Below are positions 1 through 7,542 of a DNA stretch of 12,646 nt, piece by piece. The DNA is taken from positions 1-12,646 of the forward strand of contig JANQEY010000096.1 of NCBI GenBank assembly GCA_028278125.1, given 5' to 3'. This DNA is from a bacterium (lineage in GTDB: Bacteria > Electryoneota > Electryoneia > Electryoneales > Electryoneaceae). The notes beneath the pieces were generated by a model. It saw nothing but the letters and a program-made list of their open reading frames with translations. It had not been told where the DNA came from and did no database searches. Position 1 is the stretch's first letter, and every line of letters starts with the position of its first letter. A program made the translations under genes and the position numbers.

Positions 1-1
1 A

Positions 2-499
2 GTAAACAGTGATATGGCATGGGCATTAAAATTAACCAAAGGAAAAAAGGGTATAGAAGTCAGCACCCGTTCCTATCAGACTTATCCTATTTACAGGGAT
101 CGTGACGTGGTTGGCTGGCGGGCCAGTCAGGAGTTACAGTTAAGAAGTCAGGATACGACGAAGTTGAGTGGACTGGTTGGATTATTACAGGAAAAATTAC
201 ATGTCCGGCAAATGCAATTCAATACCACCAAGGAAACCCGGGAGCGTTACGAGAATGAATTAATCGAAGAAGCCCTGGATGGTTTTAAGCGTCGTGTGGC
301 AATTATTAAAAAACACATGGATGATAAGGATTACCGCATAGTTGATTTGCATGTCAATACAGATGGACACAAGGGACCGGTGGTTTACCAGGAACGGGCG
401 GCAAAATTTTCTGCAATGTCGGTTACCAGCACACCATCAGTTGAAGCGGGGAAAAGTAAATTGACTGTGACCGTGTCAGGCAGTGTACAGTTTTTTTAA
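2..499 (+). CDS. SIMPL-domain (DUF541, YggE-like) protein, C-terminal part, 5'-truncated by the window edge
   Basis: About 165 C-terminal residues are visible. The frame is open from base 2 and reads V-N-S-D before the first Met at 14, so that Met is probably internal and the true start lies upstream. The segment around GIEVSTRSYQTYPIYRDRD, followed by VVGWRASQELQLRSQD, matches the central SIMPL pattern (a conserved pair of strands, GWR.SQ.L.L.S.D). The C-terminus ends in a beta-rich stretch (SKLTVTVSGSVQFF), as in this family. Family members are usually about 230-250 residues and periplasmic or membrane-anchored, and their biochemical role is poorly defined; E. coli YggE is linked to oxidative stress. 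The signal peptide would lie outside the window. The gene converges on hemL. No clear hairpin terminator follows the TAA stop. Confidence 0.8.
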   Translation, partial: VNSDMAWALKLTKGKKGIEVSTRSYQTYPIYRDRDVVGWRASQELQLRSQDTTKLSGLVGLLQEKLHVRQMQFNTTKETRERYENELIEEALDGFKRRVAIIKKHMDDKDYRIVDLHVNTDGHKGPVVYQERAAKFSAMSVTSTPSVEAGKSKLTVTVSGSVQFF

Positions 500-620
500 T
501 TAATCTCGGTTTGGAATAACTCTCTGTTTACTTTATGCCCGGTAGTTCTTGCTCAAAAGAAGAATTAAAGAATTCAGAATAAAGAACTTGACAAGGTAAA
601 GCAGGAGATCAAACTTTTTC

Positions 621-683
621 TGACTTCTGACTTCTGACTTCTGACTTCTGACTTCTGACTTCTGACTTCTGACTTCTGACTTC
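621..683. repeat. Perfect heptanucleotide tandem array, nine copies of TGACTTC
   Basis: Nine uninterrupted, identical copies of TGACTTC (GAAGTCA on the other strand) fill the space between the convergent SIMPL and hemL genes. The array ends 5 bp from the hemL stop codon. A partial unit (TTC) precedes it and one T follows. The minus strand is purine-rich, and the unit is not self-complementary, so it does not form a hairpin. A perfect array with no substitutions suggests recent expansion by replication slippage or gene conversion. Heptanucleotide short tandem repeats in intergenic DNA are known in other bacteria. No function can be read from the sequence. Confidence 0.95.
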
Positions 684-688
684 TATGT

Positions 689-1969
689 TTATTTCCTCAT
701 TTGTTGAAAAACATATTCTGCCGCATCGATAGTCTTTTCTATTTCTTCCGTTTCGTGGGCAGCCGAGATAAATCCTGCTTCAAATGCGGACGGCGCCAAG
801 TATATATTCTGCTGTAACATGCCATGAAAGAATGCTTTAAACCGTTCCTGATCACATGCCGTCGCCTGTGAGAAGCTGGTAATTTTTTCTTCATCACTGA
901 AAAAAATACCGAACATGGCACCAATATGATTCGTGGTTAAGGGGATATGATTTTTTTCTGCCTGATCTTTCAAGCCCTGCATGAGGGCAATGGTCTTTTC
1001 GGCAAGCTGCTCATAGAAGCCTGAATGAGAGACCAGATTCAGGGTGGTAAGACCGGCGCACATCGCTACCGGGTTGCCGGATAATGTTCCAGCCTGATAG
1101 ACCGGGCCTTCCGGAGCAATATGATCCATGATATCAGCACGTCCGCCAAAAGCCCCTACCGGCATGCCTCCACCGATGACTTTACCAAGAATAGTGAGAT
1201 CCGGTTTAATATGATAAATGGACTGGGCGCCACCAAGAGCAACACGAAAACCTGTCATGACTTCATCAAAGATCAACAGAGTCTTGTATCGATCACAGAT
1301 TTCACGCAAGCCTTCCAGAAAACCGGGTACAGGTAGAATGCAATTCATATTACCGGCAACAGGCTCCACAATAACGGCAGCCACTTCATCTCCTATATCC
1401 CTAAACACCGTTTCAGCCTGCGAGATGTTATTAAAGCTCAGGGTAACAGTATGTCTGGCATAATCTTCCGGGACACCGGGAGAAGTAGGAACGCCAAGCG
1501 TTAAAGCACCGGAACCGGCTTTGACCAGCAGACCATCCGCGTGTCCGTGATAACAGCCTTCGAATTTAATGATCTTGTTACGGCCTGTATAGCCCCTGGC
1601 AAGCCGGATCACACTCATGGCTGCTTCTGTTCCCGAATTTACCATACGTACCTTTTCAATATGGGGCATCAATTCACAGATCTTTTCTGCCAACTGGATT
1701 TCCAATTCAGTCGGTGCACCAAAGCTTAAACCGGATTCGACCGTTTCTTTCACTTTAGCGATGACTTCGGGATGGGCATGACCCAGGATCATAGGTCCCC
1801 AGGAACCAACGTAATCGATGTAAGCTTGATCGTCAGCATCATAAAGATAAGCACCTTTTGCCGACTTGAAGAATACCGGTTCACCACCTACGGACTTGAA
1901 CGCACGGACTGGTGAGTTGACGCCGCCCGGGATGAAATTTTTTGCCTTGTTAAATAGTTGATTGCTCAT
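689..1969 (-). CDS. hemL: Glutamate-1-semialdehyde 2,1-aminomutase
   Basis: A cytosolic PLP enzyme that converts glutamate-1-semialdehyde to 5-aminolevulinate in the C5 pathway of heme synthesis. The 426-residue length is full for the family. Visible signatures are the N-terminal [11 protein letters not shown], the NSGTEA PLP-phosphate loop (111-116), the class-III aminotransferase stretch with D235 in FDEVMTGFR, and K263 in [10 protein letters not shown], which by family alignment is the Schiff-base lysine. The gating-loop region GSGALTLG (152-159) is present. The start is supported by an AAGGA Shine-Dalgarno 9 nt upstream. An ATG-TAA start-stop pair sits between that site and the start codon. 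It is the last gene of a thiD-thiE-hemL unit, 49 bp after thiE. The TAA stop is followed one codon later by an in-frame TAG, then the heptamer array. Confidence 0.97.
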   Translation of the reverse strand: MSNQLFNKAKNFIPGGVNSPVRAFKSVGGEPVFFKSAKGAYLYDADDQAYIDYVGSWGPMILGHAHPEVIAKVKETVESGLSFGAPTELEIQLAEKICELMPHIEKVRMVNSGTEAAMSVIRLARGYTGRNKIIKFEGCYHGHADGLLVKAGSGALTLGVPTSPGVPEDYARHTVTLSFNNISQAETVFRDIGDEVAAVIVEPVAGNMNCILPVPGFLEGLREICDRYKTLLIFDEVMTGFRVALGGAQSIYHIKPDLTILGKVIGGGMPVGAFGGRADIMDHIAPEGPVYQAGTLSGNPVAMCAGLTTLNLVSHSGFYEQLAEKTIALMQGLKDQAEKNHIPLTTNHIGAMFGIFFSDEEKITSFSQATACDQERFKAFFHGMLQQNIYLAPSAFEAGFISAAHETEEIEKTIDAAEYVFQQMRK

Positions 1970-2018
1970 TTACATCTGTCCTTCTTTGTTATTTCAAAGT
2001 ATCAGTAGCGGGATAATG

Positions 2019-2654
2019 CTATAAGCTTGATGAGTTAAATAATTCATTGAATCTTTGAACAGCCCTTTTGGGTTCATCCGTATGATAAACGCTGCTAATC
2101 ACAGCAAGTATGTCTGCACCGGCCGCTAATAACGACTTTCCATTTTCCTGTGTGATACCTCCTATTGCAACGATAGGCAGGCAAATTTCCTTTTTTGCAT
2201 TTATCAGGAGTTCTTTCGTCGCTTTGGTGGTATCTGATTTTGTCGTAGTGGGGAAGAAGGCCCCAAAGGCAATATAATCAGCCCCCATCTTTTGTGTCGC
2301 AATGGCCCTGTCCATGAGGTTGTAACAGGAGATCCCGATAATTGTATCCGGTCCCAGTCTGTCTCTGGCTTTTTCGTAACCAGCATCATCCCGTCCCAAG
2401 TGAATCCCGTCAGCACTTACATCTTCAGCCAGTTGAATATCATCATTAACGATGAAAGGCACCTGATATTTCCGGCACAGTTGTTGTAATGCAAAGGCAC
2501 GTTGTTGACAGGTAGCCGGATCGGATAATTTATCGCGGTATTGCAAGGCAGTCACACCTGCACTCAGGATTTGCTCCGTTCTATCCAGCAGGCTTCGTTC
2601 GTCAAGGGTATCATCCGTAATAGCATACAATCCCCTGTTAAGCATCTTTTTCAT
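2019..2654 (-). CDS. thiE: Thiamine-phosphate synthase
   Basis: Joins hydroxymethylpyrimidine diphosphate and thiazole phosphate to give thiamine monophosphate, in the cytosol. The 211 residues cover a complete TIM barrel. Seen motifs are GLYAITDD at the N-terminus, QYRDK (38-42), the NDD metal/diphosphate motif (70-72), HLGRDD (85-90), FPTTTK (134-139, diphosphate loop) and AIGGI (163-167, phosphate site). Most relatives have Q in HLGQ.D, so the Arg here is a modest variation. The gene lies 10 bp after thiD and 49 bp before hemL on the same strand, which suggests one transcript. The ribosome binding site is weak (GGTGA almost touching the ATG); a second Met at codon 4 is an alternative start. 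Confidence 0.96.
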   Translation of the reverse strand: MKKMLNRGLYAITDDTLDERSLLDRTEQILSAGVTALQYRDKLSDPATCQQRAFALQQLCRKYQVPFIVNDDIQLAEDVSADGIHLGRDDAGYEKARDRLGPDTIIGISCYNLMDRAIATQKMGADYIAFGAFFPTTTKSDTTKATKELLINAKKEICLPIVAIGGITQENGKSLLAAGADILAVISSVYHTDEPKRAVQRFNELFNSSSL

Positions 2655-2664
2655 TCACCAGTTA

Positions 2665-3462
2665 TCAATCTTTATCAAGATGGAAGAATCTATCAGGATG
2701 ATATTGCCCTTTCCCCAACTGATAACCATGTTTGAGGGTCTGCCAGGTATATTGTTGGGCTTGTTTGATAGCTTCCACGATATTACTACCCAGTGCCAAA
2801 TGCCCTGCGATATTGGCAGCCAGCGTACAGCCTGAGCCGTGGTAACTATACGGAAGCCGCTTCCATTCATAGTACAGAGGTTCCTTATCAGGCTGAAACA
2901 GGACATTGATTACCTTATCGGTATGGTTGTCAGCACCGGTGATCAGGATACATTTGCAACCATACTCAAATAATTTCGATGCCGCACGATGATCATCCGT
3001 ACAGCCGGTGAGTCTCCGGGCTTCCTGGCTGTTGGGAGTGAGAACAGTGACCAGAGGAAACAGCTGTCTGATGATCGTGGCCTGTAGTTCGCCCTCTATC
3101 AGATCCGTACCAGTACCAGAAGCCAGGATCGGATCCAGGACAACGGGGATATTACCGAATTTCTGTAAGGTATCCACAATGACAGCTAACAGATCAGTAC
3201 TGCCGATTAAACCAATTTTACAGGCATGTATGGTGATATCCGATATTAGTAGTTTTATCTGTGCTGCGAAATAGTCAGGGCTTTGTGGTATCAGCTGTTC
3301 AAATTTACTCGTATTTTGTGCGGTTGTGGTGGTGAGTACCGAGACACAATGGCAACCGCTCGCGGCGATACTTTCAATATCTGCCTGGATTCCGGCACCA
3401 CCACTGGGGTCATGACCGGAAAAGACCAGGACAGCCGGTTTTTGTCTGGCTTGTTTTTCCAT
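2665..3462 (-). CDS. thiD: Hydroxymethylpyrimidine/phosphomethylpyrimidine kinase
   Basis: A ribokinase-fold kinase that phosphorylates HMP and then HMP-P to HMP-PP, the substrate of the ThiE encoded just downstream. The 265 residues are full length. Motifs seen are [14 protein letters not shown] (16-29, substrate-binding glycine-rich region), DPILASG (110-116), LTPN (141-144) and GSGCTLAA (209-216), with C212 in the anion-hole position of the family. An in-frame TAA lies two codons before the ATG, so this ATG is the first possible ATG start. No Shine-Dalgarno precedes it, and a TAGAAT hexamer ends 8 nt upstream, so the message may be leaderless. It is the first gene of thiD-thiE-hemL and diverges from the rubredoxin gene. 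No TPP riboswitch can fit in the 45-bp spacer. Confidence 0.96.
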   Translation of the reverse strand: MEKQARQKPAVLVFSGHDPSGGAGIQADIESIAASGCHCVSVLTTTTAQNTSKFEQLIPQSPDYFAAQIKLLISDITIHACKIGLIGSTDLLAVIVDTLQKFGNIPVVLDPILASGTGTDLIEGELQATIIRQLFPLVTVLTPNSQEARRLTGCTDDHRAASKLFEYGCKCILITGADNHTDKVINVLFQPDKEPLYYEWKRLPYSYHGSGCTLAANIAGHLALGSNIVEAIKQAQQYTWQTLKHGYQLGKGQYHPDRFFHLDKD

Positions 3463-3468
3463 CGATGG
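3459..3468. repeat. 10-bp palindrome CCATCGATGG over the thiD start codon
   Basis: CCATCGATGG is a perfect palindrome that includes the thiD ATG and lies in the 45-bp gap between thiD and rubredoxin. Its position could suit an operator or a start-codon structure. A 10-bp palindrome also occurs by chance, so it is recorded only as a visible structure. Confidence 0.4.
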
Positions 3469-3470
3469 TT

Positions 3471-3476
3471 ATTCTA
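3471..3476 (-). promoter_or_regulatory. Possible -10 element of a leaderless thiD promoter
   Basis: On the minus strand TAGAAT matches five of six positions of the sigma-70 -10 consensus and ends 8 nt before the thiD ATG. That would place transcription start at or next to the start codon. No good -35 is seen at 16-18 nt spacing. Weak, sequence-only evidence. Confidence 0.25.
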
Positions 3477-3507
3477 CACAGCATTGCATGGATTCGGAGA
3501 AATTACT

Positions 3508-3672
3508 TTGAAGAAATATATGTGTGTGATTTGCGGTTTTGTCTATGACGAGGAAAAAGGCTGTCCGGATGACGGTATCGCCGCAGGCACTCGTTGGGAA
3601 GATGTCCCTCTCAATTGGTGTTGCCCGGATTGTGGTGCGAGAAAGGAAGATTTCGAGATGGTGGCGGTCTGA
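3508..3672 (+). CDS. Rubredoxin
   Basis: A 54-residue one-iron electron carrier, the standard rubredoxin length, acting in the cytosol. The FeS4 site is formed by C6 and C9 (CVIC) and C39 and C42 (CPDC). Further conserved features are Y4, Y13, the [15 protein letters not shown] segment (20-34), W37 and the C-terminal KEDFE. An extra C19 and C38 are not expected to be ligands. The start is a TTG with a GGAGA Shine-Dalgarno 7 nt upstream. The internal ATG at 3520 is too far from that site and would cut off the conserved KKY. Divergent pairing with thiD is a known gammaproteobacterial arrangement. Its partner (an oxidase, alkane hydroxylase or ROS reductase) is not in the window. The 3' end converges on the chemoreceptor with a 16-bp gap. 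Confidence 0.93.
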   Translation: MKKYMCVICGFVYDEEKGCPDDGIAAGTRWEDVPLNWCCPDCGARKEDFEMVAV

Positions 3673-3688
3673 ATGTCAGCGGGTACCG

Positions 3689-5290
3689 TCAGATGTTAAA
3701 TTTATTAACAATGTTTTTTAATTCGCCAGCCAGGTTGTCCACCTGTTCACTTGCCTGTTTGCTTTTCGAGGTTGCATTCACCGTTTTTTCCATGAGCTCA
3801 CAAACACCGCTGACATTGGCATGAATGTCATTGGCAGCATATTGCTGTTGCTGGGTAACTCGATGGATCTGTTCGTTCATCTCGTTGATCCGCGTCACGG
3901 CAGTATTGATGAGGTCCAGGGAACCACTGGTCTTCCCGCTTGATTCAACGCTGACACCAGCCTGAGTACTGCCTTTTTCCATGACCTGCACCACTTTTTC
4001 CGTGCCTTTCTTTAAGCGTTCTATCATGGCCTGAATCTGGCCGGTGGACTCTTCTGTTTTCTTTGCCAGGGTTCGTACTTCGTCAGCGACGACGGCAAAA
4101 CCCCGTCCCTGTTCACCGGCACGAGCCGCTTCGATGGCTGCATTCAGAGCCAGTAAATTGGTTTGTTCTGCGACATCAAAGATAACGTTCAGGACAGATT
4201 CTATTTCATCACTGTCCTGCTTTAATTCATAAATGGCATCACTGGATTTTTGAACTTCATCCGCTAATAACTCAATGGCGGCAATACTTTCATTGGCGAC
4301 GTTAATACCACGTTCTGTTTCATGGCTGGCATTGACCGCCGCTTCCGAAGCCTGACCCGCCAGCTCTGTGACACGTACCGTATCTTCGACCATATTATCT
4401 GTAGTATCCAAAGTACGCAGTGACTCCTGCCGTTGTTTGTCCGCATCAGTACGAGTCTCTTCGGCAACTGTAAACATCTCATGCGATGCTTCCGTCAATT
4501 GCTTGGTATAGAGGGCTATTTTTCTGATGATCGAGTACAGGTTGCAGACCATCTTGTTCATTGATTCTCCAAGTTGTGCAAGCTCATCATTCCCGCGGAT
4601 TTCCAGCGGTTCCTGATTGATATTTCCTGCAGCCATAGAGCGTAATCTGGCGGCAAGTAAAAGAATGGGACCGGTCAAATGGTTGGAAAAATACCATGCA
4701 TAAACTATCAGGATGATAATCGCAACGAGACACACTATGGTTGAAGCGATAATGGGACGGTTGCGTATATCACGTTGTTTTTCATTGACTTCATTCAGAT
4801 TATTAATGTAATTCACTTTGGCAATGGCCATCTGTTCCTGTAGTGCCGCCAGGGCCTCATCAAAGAAGATAATCTGATCGTTAATTTCTTCCTGATCTGC
4901 GGAGTCAGTGGATATCTCTTTCAGAGCGATATATTCCTCTTCGACACTGGCAAACCCGGATTCCAGAGTGCTTGCCTGATCAGGCAGGCCTATTAGGACA
5001 TCAAATTCTTTAAATTCTTTGATACTCTGACGAATGTCGTTCATGTATATATCCGTAGATTCAAAGGCGGAGGCAATATTATTGCTGTTCTGAAGTTGTG
5101 CCAGATCGGTCTGGATGCTTGCAATATTTGACAGGAAATGGCCGGTTGCCAGATCGGCTTCGACGGAATAATCCAGTTCCGTGATGACATCGCGGAGCTG
5201 GAAAATGAAATAACCCGTCGTCACCGCTTGAAAAACCAGTATCAAGATGCAGGCGGAAAAACCGGCAAGTACCTTGGCCCTTAATGTCAT
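3689..5290 (-). CDS. Methyl-accepting chemotaxis protein with periplasmic ligand domain
   Basis: An inner-membrane chemoreceptor of 533 residues. TM1 is at about 8-31, followed by a mostly helical periplasmic domain (about 32-178) that resembles a four-helix-bundle sensor, TM2 (about 179-201), HAMP (about 202-255), and a long cytoplasmic coiled coil. The signalling tip at 375-406 carries [19 protein letters not shown] and [12 protein letters not shown] and is intact for CheA/CheW contact. The C-terminus (NKFNI) lacks a CheR-binding pentapeptide of the NWETF type. The ligand cannot be read from sequence. A FliA-type promoter about 80 bp upstream fits class-3 flagellar control. The gene lies downstream of a PstS-like protein on the same strand, with a 241-bp gap. 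No other che or flagellar genes are in the window. Confidence 0.93.
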   Translation of the reverse strand: MTLRAKVLAGFSACILILVFQAVTTGYFIFQLRDVITELDYSVEADLATGHFLSNIASIQTDLAQLQNSNNIASAFESTDIYMNDIRQSIKEFKEFDVLIGLPDQASTLESGFASVEEEYIALKEISTDSADQEEINDQIIFFDEALAALQEQMAIAKVNYINNLNEVNEKQRDIRNRPIIASTIVCLVAIIILIVYAWYFSNHLTGPILLLAARLRSMAAGNINQEPLEIRGNDELAQLGESMNKMVCNLYSIIRKIALYTKQLTEASHEMFTVAEETRTDADKQRQESLRTLDTTDNMVEDTVRVTELAGQASEAAVNASHETERGINVANESIAAIELLADEVQKSSDAIYELKQDSDEIESVLNVIFDVAEQTNLLALNAAIEAARAGEQGRGFAVVADEVRTLAKKTEESTGQIQAMIERLKKGTEKVVQVMEKGSTQAGVSVESSGKTSGSLDLINTAVTRINEMNEQIHRVTQQQQYAANDIHANVSGVCELMEKTVNATSKSKQASEQVDNLAGELKNIVNKFNI

Positions 5291-5370
5291 CGTTTATTAC
5301 CTAACTAATGCTTGTGTGAAGTATTAACCCGGAATCCTCACATACGGCTTATGATTATCTCCTGCACGTT

Positions 5371-5397
5371 ATATCGACCCAGGCAGGAAAAAGTTAA
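5371..5397 (-). promoter_or_regulatory. Candidate FliA (sigma-28) promoter for the chemoreceptor gene
   Basis: Read on the minus strand, a -35 TTAACTTT (5390-5397) and a -10 GTCGATAT (5371-5378) are separated by exactly 11 nt. Each matches six of eight positions of the enterobacterial FliA consensus (TAAAGTTT, N11, GCCGATAA), including the core CGAT. Transcription would begin near 5364, giving a leader of about 74 nt before the chemoreceptor ATG. Chemoreceptors are classical FliA targets. Found by eye only, without a genome-wide background score. Confidence 0.55.
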
Positions 5398-5493
5398 GCA
5401 TCGAAAGTAACTGAAAAGTAACGGATTGAAATAGCGGTAATGAACGTTGCATAGCAACATATACAGGTGATGCCGTCCCTGGCAATTTACGTG

Positions 5494-5533
5494 GAGTCGC
5501 TTTCCTTTGAGCTTTAAATATGAAACTCGACTC
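5494..5533 (-). repeat. Imperfect inverted repeat after the PstS-like gene
   Basis: Six-base arms GAGTCG (5494-5499) and CGACTC (5528-5533) extend inward, after a small internal loop, by TTTC/GAAA, leaving a 17-nt loop. It begins at the stop codon of the PstS-like gene. No T-run follows on the minus strand, so it is not a standard intrinsic terminator. It could slow decay or reduce read-through into the chemoreceptor. Confidence 0.35.
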
Positions 5534-6002
5534 AGATCTTGAACAGGATTTTCACCCCGTCAGGCAGTGAGGCCGCAGTGGCTTCGTCCACGACACCAAA
5601 TGCCCCTTCATACTTTCCGATTAATTTCAACAGGCTACGTGCGGATTTGACGTTACGTGGTGCTGTTTCACCGGTTTTCTGTTTCAGACTGAGCCAGTGG
5701 CTTGCCAGTTTTGCTTCAGACATGCCCAGGACCTCGCTAAGCAGTTTTTCGTGTTCAGGACTGCCTTTTACCCGGTCAAAGGGCTTGGCCTTGGTACCAT
5801 TGGACCATTCCGTCTGTTGCTTCAGAAACAGGCGCTTCACCTGTTCCCGCATGGCTGCTTCATCAGCACTGAAGTTATTTGCCGCATTGATGACGATAAC
5901 GCATTTGCCTTCGGCGTATACTGAAGGAACGGCACCCGTCAGAACGATAACTATTAAAAAGGCAAGTATAGATACCGGCGTCTTGTTGAATTTGATGTTC
6001 AT
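5532..6002 (-). CDS. Small periplasmic PstS-like substrate-binding protein
   Basis: Predicted 156-residue exported protein. The signal peptide has a hydrophobic core at about 10-25 and a likely cleavage after VYA (residue 30). The rest resembles the short PBP-like domain annotated as phosphate ABC transporter substrate-binding protein: VIVINAANNFSADEA, a helix carrying KRLFLKQQTEWSNG, R77-V-K-G80-S81 aligning with the R..GS anion-binding turn of PstS, SHWLSLKQKTG, and a closing GAFGVVDEA segment. It is much shorter than PstS (about 320 residues), so it is a single-lobe or accessory form rather than a full transporter component. No permease or ATPase is nearby. AAAGGAG abuts an ATG at 6011 but sits 9 nt from the ATG at 6002, so the latter is chosen. 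It lies 14 bp after the porin, likely in one operon. Phosphate as ligand is inference. Confidence 0.78.
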   Translation of the reverse strand: MNIKFNKTPVSILAFLIVIVLTGAVPSVYAEGKCVIVINAANNFSADEAAMREQVKRLFLKQQTEWSNGTKAKPFDRVKGSPEHEKLLSEVLGMSEAKLASHWLSLKQKTGETAPRNVKSARSLLKLIGKYEGAFGVVDEATAASLPDGVKILFKI

Positions 6003-6016
6003 CCTTTTCATCTCCT

Positions 6017-7348
6017 TTAGAAACTTAAAGTTGCCGAAAGTTGATAGATCAATGCGTTTGCATCTGTTGCACCGCCTGCAGCCTCAAAATCACGGTGCGT
6101 AATAGTTCCGCGTAATCTTATGTTCGATAGCGGCGTATAGTTGATACCGAACATGTTTTCCACCGTATCACCGGTTGTCCCGCCGTTATCAAGAAAATCA
6201 TAACGATAAAATGCAGTCCACTGCGGGTTTATATGCCAGGCCGGTTGTAGATAATAGCCGAGCCGGTCATTACCGGTATCTTCATCAGTGAAGAAGATTT
6301 CGCTCTTCCAGAGGAAACTGCCATGATCGATATGTACATCAAATCCGTACATATCGTAATCGGAGTCAATCAGACTATTTCTCTCGCCATGGGCAAAATT
6401 CCCGCCCACTGTCAGGCCCAAATCCTCCCAGGTGTGTGACAAGCGCCCGCCACTGACCAGGTCTTCGCCGTTGCCGACAAAGTTGGAGGTATAAAAATTA
6501 TATTTTATATAGTTTCCACCGTTGCCAATGTTGTTTTGACCGTGTAAGTGCAGCCCATTGACAAAGTTCGGGAATATGGTTTGTCCGCCGAAGGGCCGCA
6601 GGAATTGTGGTTGTTCGGGGTCCAGTAATATCGCCGGAAAATGTTCGATATTGATAATTCCATGCGGGGTGATAAATCGCCCGAATTGTATATTCAACAA
6701 ATCATTATGACGGTAATTGGCCCAGCCTATAACCAGCGGAGAGGCGGCACCGATATTAAACCTGGGGAATCTTCTTTCACCGGGTTCATTGACAATCCCG
6801 TCGCCATCATCATCGAACAGGATCTCGGATTGCCGGATAAAGGCCTGCGCAAAAAAAGCCGACCAGTCATCATTAAGGTTGGCTTTTACCAATAGTTCAA
6901 AAATCTGGCGGTTAAACCCGGAAACACTGTCATCTTCACCATCGACATGGGTAAAGGTTGAATGCATAAAACCACCAACATCCAGACTGCTGGCCTCAAA
7001 AGCATTCACAACAGCACGACTGCCGATGTTTTCACCTATGTCATCGACGATTTCCTCCAGCTCATCCAGGCGTTCGTCCTGTTCTGAATCCGTATCGTTA
7101 ACGCCGTTGCTTTTGCCCACACCCTTTTTCAAGGCAGCGATTTCGGCAGACATTAGCCGCAATTGCTGTTCCAGATGCCGAAGGCGTTGTTCATTGCTGT
7201 CCGATTCGGCAGCATTGATCGAAGGTGGATTGATGAGAAATAAGAAGATAAATGTAGTCACTAACACCAGACTAGTTCGATATACCGATGAAAAAATGGG
7301 ATGATTCATCGAGTATAAATGCCCGCTCAGATTTATACTGTTGTCCAT
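6017..7348 (-). CDS. Coiled-coil-tethered outer-membrane porin
   Basis: Predicted 443-residue outer-membrane beta-barrel channel. A signal peptide (hydrophobic core about 25-41, cleavage near INAA at 43-47) is followed by a coiled coil at about 49-107 rich in E, L, D and R, of the kind that contacts peptidoglycan or forms trimers in some porins. The barrel (about 120-443) has alternating strands and ends in SATLSF, with the C-terminal Phe typical for BAM recognition. It resembles phosphate-selective porin O/P-like or DcaP-like families; the exact family is uncertain. The acidic loop DDDGDGIVNEPG (179-190) looks like a calcium loop. The ATG at 7348 is favoured because GAGGA lies 8 nt upstream; a GTG at 7363 overlaps that site and is less likely. 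It is followed by the PstS-like gene 14 bp downstream. Confidence 0.85.
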   Translation of the reverse strand: MDNSINLSGHLYSMNHPIFSSVYRTSLVLVTTFIFLFLINPPSINAAESDSNEQRLRHLEQQLRLMSAEIAALKKGVGKSNGVNDTDSEQDERLDELEEIVDDIGENIGSRAVVNAFEASSLDVGGFMHSTFTHVDGEDDSVSGFNRQIFELLVKANLNDDWSAFFAQAFIRQSEILFDDDGDGIVNEPGERRFPRFNIGAASPLVIGWANYRHNDLLNIQFGRFITPHGIINIEHFPAILLDPEQPQFLRPFGGQTIFPNFVNGLHLHGQNNIGNGGNYIKYNFYTSNFVGNGEDLVSGGRLSHTWEDLGLTVGGNFAHGERNSLIDSDYDMYGFDVHIDHGSFLWKSEIFFTDEDTGNDRLGYYLQPAWHINPQWTAFYRYDFLDNGGTTGDTVENMFGINYTPLSNIRLRGTITHRDFEAAGGATDANALIYQLSATLSF

Positions 7349-7475
7349 GTTTTGTGTCCTCACAGAAAATTAAAGAAATAGAAACGGGACGACATCTTTA
7401 ACTTCCTGTCCCTGTTTTGTTTTGGACAACAAGCAATATATGTACCTATATTTCCTACAAATTTTCTATAAGAAA

Positions 7476-7500
7476 TGTTGCGATACGGGATATCGCAACA
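7476..7500 (-). terminator. Perfect 10-bp inverted repeat, probable terminator of hemJ
   Basis: TGTTGCGATA and TATCGCAACA are perfect inverted arms separated by a 5-nt loop. On the minus strand the hairpin starts 42 nt after the hemJ stop and is followed by TTTCTT, which fits an intrinsic terminator with a modest U-tract. The position, about 130 bp upstream of the porin start, also allows an operator role, but a terminator explains it more simply. Confidence 0.6.
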
Positions 7501-7542
7501 CGGAATTTTAAGGATTGGGCAGTTGCAGATGAACTGACTGGA

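Noticed and set aside
621..683. Heptamer array as a CRISPR
   Set aside because: The 7-bp units are contiguous with no spacers, so it is a simple tandem repeat.
3283..3507. Long 5' extension of the rubredoxin frame, giving 129 residues
   Set aside because: This part overlaps thiD on the other strand, has no family resemblance, and the TTG at 3508 with its ribosome site gives the exact rubredoxin length.
3463..3507. TPP riboswitch before the thiamine genes
   Set aside because: The spacer is 45 bp, too short for a THI element, and no CTGAGA-type core is visible there.
5291..5531. Small gene in the longest intergenic gap
   Set aside because: No open frame with a start, ribosome site or recognisable product is seen; the gap holds the FliA-like promoter and an inverted repeat.
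5539..6102. 187-codon open frame on the plus strand opposite the PstS-like gene
   Set aside because: Its product has no recognisable domain and it lies antisense to a gene with a clear signal peptide, ribosome site and family resemblance.
6717..7304. 195-codon open frame on the plus strand opposite the porin
   Set aside because: The product is a low-complexity Ser-rich run with no domain; the porin on the other strand explains the coding signal.
7364..7475. Pho box upstream of the porin
   Set aside because: I looked for two CTGTCAT-like direct repeats at 11-nt period and found none convincing, so phosphate control is not supported by sequence here.
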